From Roseiarcus sp963767245 (GTDB taxonomy: Bacteria > Pseudomonadota > Alphaproteobacteria > Rhizobiales > Beijerinckiaceae): a stretch of 64,000 nt of DNA. The notes under the pieces were generated by a model. The model saw only the letters and a list, made by a program, of their open reading frames with translations. It ran no database searches and was not told where the DNA came from. Below are positions 58,066 to 64,000 of this stretch, in pieces; the first letter of the stretch is position 1, and each line of letters opens with the position of its first letter. The stretch is from positions 186,001 to 250,000 of the forward strand of contig CAVYDG010000003.1 in the NCBI GenBank assembly GCA_963767245.1, written 5' to 3'. A program made the position numbers and the translations under genes.

Positions 58066-59103
58066 GTGGCCGACGCCCCCCGCCGTCTCGTCTCGGCCGA
58101 CAAGCGTCCGGAGGATGAGGCGGCGATCCGCCCGCAGCTCCTCGCCGATTTCGCCGGTCAGGAGGCGGCGCGCAAGAATCTCGGCGTCTTCATCGCTTCC
58201 GCCAGAGCGCGCGGTGAGGCGCTCGATCACGTGCTGTTCGTCGGTCCGCCCGGCCTCGGCAAGACGACCCTGGCGCAGATCGTGGCGCGCGAACTCGGCG
58301 TCAATTTCCGCTCGACCTCAGGGCCGGTGATCGTGAAGGCGGGGGATCTGGCGGCGCAGCTCACCAATCTCGAGCCGCGCGACGTCTTGTTCATCGACGA
58401 GATTCACCGCCTCAATCCGGCGGTCGAGGAGATTCTTTATCCCGCGATGGAGGATTTTCAGCTCGACCTCATCATCGGCGCCGGGCCTGCGGCGCGCTCG
58501 GTCAAGATCGATCTCGCCCGGTTCACGCTCATCGGCGCGACAACCCGCGCGGGACTCATCACCAACCCGTTGCGCGACCGGTTCGGGATCCCGATCCGTC
58601 TCAATTTCTATACGACCGAGGAGTTGCAGGGCATCGTCGCCCGCAGCGCCAGGACGATCGGCCTCGCCCTCGCCGACGACGGCGCGAACGAGATCGCCAG
58701 GCGCTCGCGCGGCACGCCGCGGATCGCCGGACGGCTGCTCAGACGGGTGCGCGATTTCGCCGTCGTCGAGGGGGCGGCGAGCGTCACCCGCGCACTCGCC
58801 GACCGGGCGCTCAAGCTGCTCGACGTCGACGCGATCGGCCTCGATCAGATGGATCGGCGCTATCTCGACGCGATCGCGGTCAAGTTCGGTGGCGGCCCTG
58901 TCGGCGTCGAGACGATCGCCGCCGCGCTGTCCGAGCCCCGCGACGCGATCGAAGACATCATCGAGCCCTTTCTCATCCAGCTCGGCTTCGTGCAGCGCAC
59001 GCCGCGCGGACGGTTGTTGACGTCGCACGCGTTCCGCCATCTCGGCCTCGCCGAGCCGCGGCGAGAGGGACCGCAGCCGACTCTCTTCGAGGAGGAGGAC
59101 TAG
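58066..59103 (+). CDS. ruvB: Holliday junction DNA helicase motor RuvB
   Basis: 345 residues from GTG 58066, directly after the preceding TGA. AAA+ ATPase ring that drives branch migration with RuvA. Walker A LFVGPPGLGKTTLAQIVA, Walker B DVLFIDEIHRLNPAVEEILYPAMEDF, sensor GATTRAGLITNPLRDRFG with the arginine finger, and the C-terminal winged helix (EDIIEPFLIQLGFVQRTPRGRLLT). Complete. The start region is duplicated 576 bp upstream. Confidence 0.98.
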   Translation: MADAPRRLVSADKRPEDEAAIRPQLLADFAGQEAARKNLGVFIASARARGEALDHVLFVGPPGLGKTTLAQIVARELGVNFRSTSGPVIVKAGDLAAQLTNLEPRDVLFIDEIHRLNPAVEEILYPAMEDFQLDLIIGAGPAARSVKIDLARFTLIGATTRAGLITNPLRDRFGIPIRLNFYTTEELQGIVARSARTIGLALADDGANEIARRSRGTPRIAGRLLRRVRDFAVVEGAASVTRALADRALKLLDVDAIGLDQMDRRYLDAIAVKFGGGPVGVETIAAALSEPRDAIEDIIEPFLIQLGFVQRTPRGRLLTSHAFRHLGLAEPRREGPQPTLFEEED

Positions 59104-59112
59104 GAGGCGAAA

Positions 59113-60063
59113 ATGAAGACGCGCGCGGCCTCCCAAGTCACCGGTTTCCTCGAGGCTCTGGCCTCCGAGCGCGGCGCGAGCTTGAACACCATCGACGCCT
59201 ATCGGCGCGATCTCGCCGACTATGAGGCCTATCTTGGCGCCAAGGGCGTCGACGCCGTGAAGGCGGACGCATCGTGCGTGCGCGGGTTTCTGGCGGCGCG
59301 GGGCGCGCGGTCGTTGAGCGCCGCATCGCTCGCGCGACGCCTGTCGGCGATCCGTCAGTTTCACAAATTTCTCTGCGTCGAAGGATGGCGTCGCGACGAC
59401 CCGACGCTCTCGGTCGAGGGCCCGCGCCGGTCGCGCCCGCTGCCGAAGCTGCTGACCATGGCCGAGGTCGAGCGCCTGATCGCGATCGCGCGCGAGGGGC
59501 ACGACATCGCGGAGCGCCCGTTGCGCGAACGGCTGGAAGCGGCGCGCACCGCCTGCCTCATCGAGCTCATCTACGCTTCGGGCCTCAGGGTTTCGGAAGC
59601 GCTGAGCCTCAAGAAGTCGGCGGCCACGGCCAAGGCGCCGCTCATCGCTGTCTCTGGCAAGGGCGACAAGGAGCGCCTCGCGCCGCTCTCCGGGCCTGCC
59701 CGCGCGGCGATGACCATATTTCGCGCTCTGCTCGATCAGGCCGCGCCGGCAGCGGCGGCGGGTCCGTGGCTTTTTCCCGCCATGAGCGCGAGCGGTCACA
59801 TGACGCGGCAGGCGTTCGCGCGCGATCTCAAGCGGGTCGCAACCGCCGCGGGAATTGACTCCAGGCGAGTGAGCCCGCACGTGCTGCGCCACGCTTTCGC
59901 CAGCCATCTCCTGCAGAACGGCGCCGACCTGCGTGTGGTCCAGGATCTGCTTGGCCACGCCGACATTTCGACCACCCAGATTTACACCCATGTGCTCGAC
60001 GAACGCGCCAAGGCGATGGTGCGCGATCTGCATCCGATGAACGACGGGGATGCGGACGGATGA
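59113..60063 (+). CDS. xerD: Site-specific tyrosine recombinase XerD
   Basis: 316 residues from ATG 59113, with GGAGG upstream. Resolves chromosome dimers at dif with XerC. SAM-like N-terminal domain (FLEALASERGASLNTIDAYRRDLADYEAYL), and catalytic residues Arg in IYASGLRVSEAL, Lys in VSGKGDKERLAPL, His-x-x-Arg in SPHVLRHAFASHLLQNGADL, His in LLGHADISTTQIYTHV with the nucleophile Tyr. The VAT AAGID-RRVSPH region fits XerD rather than XerC. Nine bases after ruvB, so probably co-transcribed. Confidence 0.92.
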   Translation: MKTRAASQVTGFLEALASERGASLNTIDAYRRDLADYEAYLGAKGVDAVKADASCVRGFLAARGARSLSAASLARRLSAIRQFHKFLCVEGWRRDDPTLSVEGPRRSRPLPKLLTMAEVERLIAIAREGHDIAERPLRERLEAARTACLIELIYASGLRVSEALSLKKSAATAKAPLIAVSGKGDKERLAPLSGPARAAMTIFRALLDQAAPAAAAGPWLFPAMSASGHMTRQAFARDLKRVATAAGIDSRRVSPHVLRHAFASHLLQNGADLRVVQDLLGHADISTTQIYTHVLDERAKAMVRDLHPMNDGDADG

Positions 60064-60171
60064 CGAGGCCGACGAGACGCGCCTGAGCGCGCGTCCGCCA
60101 TTGCGCTTAAAGCGAAAAAGGGCTTCGATGGCGCCGGCGCTCATGTGCGAGCCCATGTCAGGAGGAAATAG

Positions 60172-61761
60172 ATGAAAGCCCTCACGTTTGCCGGCGTCGG
60201 ACTTGCCGCCTTGCTCGCGAGCGCGGGCTTAAGCGCGGCCAAGACCCTAGTCTATTGCTCGGAAGGCAGCCCGGAGAATTTCACTCCGGCCATCAACACC
60301 ACGGGCACCAGCTTCGACGCGGCGCGGCCGGTCTATAACCGCCTGACCGAGTTCAAGCGCGGCACGACCGAGGTCGTCCCCGGCCTCGCCGAGAGCTGGG
60401 ACGTCGCCGACGGCGGCAAGACGATCACCTTCCATCTCCGCAAGGGCGTCAAGTTCCATTCGCTGAAGGACTTCAAGCCGACGCGCGACTTCAACGCCGA
60501 CGACGTTCTGTTCTCGATCGACCGTCAGTGGAAGGCCGACAATCCGTATTTCAAGGTCTCCGGCGGCAAGTATGACTATTTCAACGACATGGACATGCCG
60601 ACCTTGCTTGATTCGGTCGAGAAGACCGACGACTACACCGTCGTCATGAAGCTCAAGACGCCGAATGTCGCCATCCTCGCCAATCTGGCGATGGATTTCA
60701 TGGCGATCGGCTCGGCCGAATACGCCGACTTCCTGCTCAAGAAGGGAACGCCAGAGCAGTTCGACCAGGCGCCGGTCGGCACCGGTCCGTTCTCATTCGT
60801 TGCCTATCAGAAGGATTCCGTCATCAGGTACAAGGCGAACAAGGACTATTACGGCGAGAAGGCGCTGGTCGACGATCTGGTTTTTGCCATCACCCCCGAC
60901 GCGACCGCGCGTTACGCCAAGCTCAAAGCAGGCGAATGCCACGTCAACGCCTATCCGAGGCCCGCCGACCTCGAGGAGATGGAAAAGGATCCGACCCTCA
61001 AGGTGATCAACATGCCGGGTCTCAACATCGCCTATTGGGCTTTCAACGCCACCAAGCCGCCGTTCGACAAGAAGGAAGTCCGTCAGGCGTTGTCGATGGC
61101 GATCGATCGCGACGCGATCATCAAGGACGTCTATCTCGGCGCGGGATCCAAGGCGACGACATTGATCCCGCCCACGATGTGGTCCTTCAACGATACGATT
61201 CCGGATGTTCCTTACGATCCGGAGAAAGCCAAGGCGATGTTGGCCGCGGCTGGCGTCAACACGCCGCTTGATATCGATCTCTGGTACATGCCGGTGTCCC
61301 GGCCCTATAATCCCAACGGCAAGCGCATCGGCGAAATGATGCAGGCGGACCTCGCCAAGGTTGGCGTCAACGCCAAGCTGGTCACCTTTGAGTGGGGCGA
61401 ATACCGCAAGCGCCTGTCGAACGGCGAACCGATAACGGCCCAGTATGGCTGGACCGGCGATAATGGCGATCCCGACAACTTCTTTTTCCTGCGAAGCTGT
61501 CCTGGGGGAAAGCCGGCCGCGAACAACGCCGCCAAATGGTGCAACGCTGAATTCGACGATCTGCTGGTGAAGGCGCGCCTGATCTCGGATCAGGCGGAGC
61601 GGGCAAAACTCTATTCGCGCATGCAGGAGATCGAGCACGCGGAAGCCCCGGAACTTCTGCTCGCGCATTCGATCGTGTTCGAAGCGATGCGCTCGAACGT
61701 GAGCGGATATAAGCAAAGCCCGCTTGGAACGCACGCGTTCGAAGGCGTCGACCTGCAGTAA
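60172..61761 (+). CDS. dppA: Peptide ABC transporter substrate-binding protein DppA-like
   Basis: 529 residues from ATG 60172, preceded by AGGAGG. Signal peptide (ALTFAGVGLAALLASAGLSAA); no lipobox Cys. SBP_bac_5 family: TLVYCSEGSPENFTPAINTTGTSFDAARPVYNRL, VPGLAESWDVADGGKTITFHLRKGVKFH, VGTGPFSFVAYQKDS, and NIAYWAFNATKPPFDKKEVRQALSMAIDRDAII. Such proteins bind dipeptides or, in some cases, heme in the periplasm. First gene of dppABCD; a hairpin follows it. Confidence 0.92.
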   Translation: MKALTFAGVGLAALLASAGLSAAKTLVYCSEGSPENFTPAINTTGTSFDAARPVYNRLTEFKRGTTEVVPGLAESWDVADGGKTITFHLRKGVKFHSLKDFKPTRDFNADDVLFSIDRQWKADNPYFKVSGGKYDYFNDMDMPTLLDSVEKTDDYTVVMKLKTPNVAILANLAMDFMAIGSAEYADFLLKKGTPEQFDQAPVGTGPFSFVAYQKDSVIRYKANKDYYGEKALVDDLVFAITPDATARYAKLKAGECHVNAYPRPADLEEMEKDPTLKVINMPGLNIAYWAFNATKPPFDKKEVRQALSMAIDRDAIIKDVYLGAGSKATTLIPPTMWSFNDTIPDVPYDPEKAKAMLAAAGVNTPLDIDLWYMPVSRPYNPNGKRIGEMMQADLAKVGVNAKLVTFEWGEYRKRLSNGEPITAQYGWTGDNGDPDNFFFLRSCPGGKPAANNAAKWCNAEFDDLLVKARLISDQAERAKLYSRMQEIEHAEAPELLLAHSIVFEAMRSNVSGYKQSPLGTHAFEGVDLQ

Positions 61762-61770
61762 GGCCGGTCC

Positions 61771-61812
61771 GGGCTCCGCAGCGCTTCCCGTGAGGGGCGG
61801 AGCCCGTCGTTT
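61771..61812 (+). terminator. Hairpin between dppA and dppB (partial terminator/attenuator)
   Basis: GGGCTCCGC (61771-61779) pairs with GCGGAGCCC (61797-61805), with an inner CCC-GTGA-GGG stem, followed by GTCGTTTT. Position between the binding-protein and permease genes suggests reduced read-through or 3'-end protection of dppA mRNA. Confidence 0.55.
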
Positions 61813-61823
61813 TCGGATCGGCC

Positions 61824-62837
61824 ATGCTCGCCTATTTCCTTCGCCGCGTCGCGCTGACCATCCCGACCTTCCTGGCGCTGATGTTCCTGACTTTCGTCGC
61901 CATCCGCCTCGTGCCGGGCGACCCGGTCGAGGTCAGAACCGGCGAGCACGGCATGTCGGCGGAGAGGTTGGCCTACTTCCGTCACGAGCTCGGCCTCGAT
62001 CAGCCGGTCTGGAAGCAGTTTCTCGCCTATGTCTGGCGCCTCGCGCATGGCGATTTCGGCGTCTCCCTGTCGTCGCAGCAGAAAGTTCTGACCGAGTTTT
62101 TGACCCTGTTCCCGGCGACGCTCGAACTGTCGTTCTTCGCCATGCTGTTCGCGATCGGGATCGGCGTGCCTGCCGGGGCGTTCGCTGCGGTCAAGCGCGG
62201 CGGCGCCTATGACCAAGCGCTGATGACGATCTCGCTGTTCGGCTATTCGATGCCGATCTTCTGGTGGGGCCTGCTCTTGATCATGTTCGTTTCGGTCAGG
62301 CTTGGGCTTCTGCCGGTCTCGGGCCGCATCGACCTCATCAACTACGCGTTCGATCAGCCGACGGGCTTCATGACTATCGATGCGCTCCTGTCGGATCAGC
62401 CAGGCGCTTTGCTTGACGCGCTGCGTCATCTCGTTCTGCCGGCAATCGTGCTCGGCACCGTGCCGCTCGCCGTCATCGCCCGCATGACCCGTTCCTCGAT
62501 GCTCGAGGTCTTGAACGAGGATTATGTGCGCACCGCGCGCGCCAAAGGGCTCGCGCCGCGCCGGGTCATCGGGGTGCATGCGTTGCGCAACGCGCTGTTG
62601 CCGGTGGTGACGGTGATTGGCCTTTCGGTTTCCGGCCTGATGGCCGGGGCGGTCCTGACGGAGACTATTTTCTCCTGGCCCGGCGTCGGCCATTGGCTCA
62701 TTGATTCGATCGGCCGGCGCGACTATCCCGCGCTGCAGGGCGGGGTGATGCTTATCTCGACCGTCGTCATCGGCGTGAACCTGATCGTCGACGTCGTCTA
62801 TGGCGTCATCGATCCGCGGATTCGCCATGGCCGCTGA
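61824..62837 (+). CDS. dppB: Peptide ABC transporter permease DppB
   Basis: 337 residues. Begins MLAYFLRRVALTIPTFLALMFLTFVAIRLVPGDP, the OppB/DppB opening, followed by about six membrane helices. The EAA cytoplasmic loop, which contacts the ATPases, is at RTARAKGLAPRRVIGVHALRNALLPVVTVIGL. The last helices contain FSWPGVGHWLIDSIGRRDYPALQGGVML, also typical. Overlaps the dppC start by 11 bases. Confidence 0.95.
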   Translation: MLAYFLRRVALTIPTFLALMFLTFVAIRLVPGDPVEVRTGEHGMSAERLAYFRHELGLDQPVWKQFLAYVWRLAHGDFGVSLSSQQKVLTEFLTLFPATLELSFFAMLFAIGIGVPAGAFAAVKRGGAYDQALMTISLFGYSMPIFWWGLLLIMFVSVRLGLLPVSGRIDLINYAFDQPTGFMTIDALLSDQPGALLDALRHLVLPAIVLGTVPLAVIARMTRSSMLEVLNEDYVRTARAKGLAPRRVIGVHALRNALLPVVTVIGLSVSGLMAGAVLTETIFSWPGVGHWLIDSIGRRDYPALQGGVMLISTVVIGVNLIVDVVYGVIDPRIRHGR

Positions 62838-63753
62838 CGCTGCCGCCCTCGAGGCGCCGATCGCCGAAGAGGCGGCGGCCATCCTCGCCCAGCCCTCGCC
62901 GCTGGCGTCGTTCTGGGCGGCGTTCCGCGAGAACCGCGGCGCTGTTTTCGGCCTCGCGGTTTTCGTCCTCATCGTCCTCATCGCGCTCGCGGCGAATGTC
63001 GTCGCGCCCCACTCGCCGATCGAGCAGTTTCGCGACGCCGTGCGGGCGCCGCCGGTCTGGGAGGCGGGCGGCTCCTGGCGCTTTGTCCTTGGAACCGACG
63101 GGGACGGTCACGATATGCTGTCGCGCCTCTTCTTCGGCGCGCGGGTATCGTTGTTCATCGGTCTCTCGGTGATGTGCGTGTCGTTCGTTGTTGGCGTCAC
63201 ACTCGGCCTCGCCGCAGCAATGGCTGGTCCGATCGCCGACGTCGCCATAACGCGGCTGATGGATTTGATTCTGGCGGTGCCGAGCCTGGTGCTTGCCGTT
63301 CTCGTCGTCGCGGTCCTGGGGCCAAGCCTCGCCAACACCATCGTCGCGGTGACCATCGTCTACCTGCCGCAATACGTGCGTCTGACGCGCGCTTCGGCGC
63401 TCGGCGAGCTGAGCAAGGACTACGTGATCGCGGCGCGCGTGGCCGGCGTCGGGCCGCTCAGGCTTGCCTATTCGACAATATTGCCCAATTGCCTCGCCCC
63501 CCTCATCGTGCAAGCCGCGCTCGGCGTGTCGAGCGCCATCCTCGAGGCCGCGGCGCTCGGCTTCCTGGGCCTTGGCGCCCAGCCGCCGACTCCGGAATGG
63601 GGCACGATGCTGGCCGATGCGCGCGAATTCATCCGCTCCGATCCCTGGATCGTCACTCTCCCCGGCCTCGCCATCCTCATCACCGTGCTCGCGATCAATC
63701 TGACCGGCGACGGCCTGCGCGACGCGCTCGATCCCAAGATGCGGCAAGGCTGA
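62827..63753 (+). CDS. dppC: Peptide ABC transporter permease DppC
   Basis: 308 residues from ATG 62827, within the end of dppB. A cytoplasmic N-terminus of 40 residues, then NRGAVFGLAVFVLIVLIALAANVVAPHSP and VLGTDGDGHDMLSRLFFGARVSLFIGL, the DppC/OppC signature. The EAA loop is YVIAARVAGVGPLRLAYSTILPNCLAPLIV. Six membrane helices. The stop overlaps the dppD ATG by one base (TGATG). Confidence 0.95.
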   Translation: MAADAAALEAPIAEEAAAILAQPSPLASFWAAFRENRGAVFGLAVFVLIVLIALAANVVAPHSPIEQFRDAVRAPPVWEAGGSWRFVLGTDGDGHDMLSRLFFGARVSLFIGLSVMCVSFVVGVTLGLAAAMAGPIADVAITRLMDLILAVPSLVLAVLVVAVLGPSLANTIVAVTIVYLPQYVRLTRASALGELSKDYVIAARVAGVGPLRLAYSTILPNCLAPLIVQAALGVSSAILEAAALGFLGLGAQPPTPEWGTMLADAREFIRSDPWIVTLPGLAILITVLAINLTGDGLRDALDPKMRQG

Positions 63754-64000
63754 TGCCCTCGCCTCTGCTCGACATCCGCAATCTCTCCGTCTCCTTCCCT
63801 ACCCGGCGCGGAGCGTTCACGGCGGTGGACGGCCTCGACCTCACCCTCGATCGCCATGAAGTGCTGGCGATCGTAGGCGAATCCGGATCGGGCAAGTCGG
63901 TGGCGATGCTGGCGGTGATGGGCCTTCTGCCTCCGGCCGCGATCGTGGCCGCCGACCGCATGGCGTTCGACGGCGCCGATCTCATGGCGATGACCGCCGG
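63753..64000 (+). CDS. dppD: Peptide ABC transporter ATP-binding protein DppD, cut by the window end
   Basis: The first 82 codons from ATG 63753: a beta strand LLDIRNLSVSFPTRRGAFTAVDGLDL, then Walker A AIVGESGSGKSVAMLAVMGLLP, the form seen in DppD/OppD ATPases. The Q-loop, signature motif and Walker B lie outside the window. A dppF partner is expected beyond. Confidence 0.92.
   Translation, partial: MPSPLLDIRNLSVSFPTRRGAFTAVDGLDLTLDRHEVLAIVGESGSGKSVAMLAVMGLLPPAAIVAADRMAFDGADLMAMTA

Overview
This 64 kb window is a GC-rich chromosomal segment of an alphaproteobacterium, most likely a Rhizobiales (Hyphomicrobiales) member; genus not resolved. The pointers are a separate F0 ATP synthase operon with b and b' subunits (atpI-B-E-b'-b), neighbouring ccrM and rnhB, a perfect CtrA-type box, membrane-bound ferritin MbfA, a DUF1127 protein beside a LysR regulator, an ArsR-methyltransferase protein coupled to metF, and many GTG/TTG starts. 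I saw no rRNA, tRNA or CRISPR array.

Layout. 0-2 kb: a cut-off G1 (eqolisin) peptidase gene divergent from marR, then DUF1398 and VOC genes. 2.4-15.5 kb, mostly minus strand: periplasmic ClpP-fold protein, EcsC protein, uppP, a DsbA-type protein, dnaB, a deletion remnant of an FdhF-like oxidoreductase, nitronate monooxygenase, rlmJ, RNase T2, the F0 operon and a crotonase. 15.5-27.9 kb: DUF1345 membrane protein, hisS, a vapBC pair with broken vapC, a minus-strand group (ring-opening amidohydrolase, DUF3237, tannase-like protein lacking its expected histidine), an exported PIMT-like protein, mbfA, proB (frameshifted) and a ClC channel. 28.2-38.3 kb: IS1182 copy 1, aceB, DUF1127/lysR, an outer-membrane protein behind the CtrA box, a DMT transporter, dienelactone hydrolase, pyrE, a 343-bp non-autonomous element and a CYP153-like P450.

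38.3-47.3 kb is the most interesting part. A LuxR receptor/regulator, a small ORF and a LuxI synthase once formed a contiguous minus-strand quorum-sensing locus. A 6156-bp IS1595-type transposon (39818-45973, 8-bp target duplication CAGACTTG) now separates luxI from orf74-luxR. That transposon carries a transposase, a winged-helix-like passenger, a GNAT gene and small ORFs. It has itself been invaded by a second IS1595-type element (41483-42684, duplication GGCGCGAG) and by IS1182 copy 2 (42933-44503, duplication CTAG, inside the GNAT gene). The insertion site lies in a roughly 45-bp sequence that is also present, uninterrupted, on the other side of luxI.

47.3-64 kb: metF with its ArsR-methyltransferase partner and a 24-bp palindromic operator, a PsiF-like protein, prmB, an IS3 element, ccrM, rnhB, then ruvC-ruvA-[vapBC-two membrane paralogues]-ruvB-xerD. 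The second membrane paralogue arose by a 576-bp tandem duplication that also copied the ruvB start region. The window ends in a dppABCD peptide ABC-transporter operon cut within dppD.
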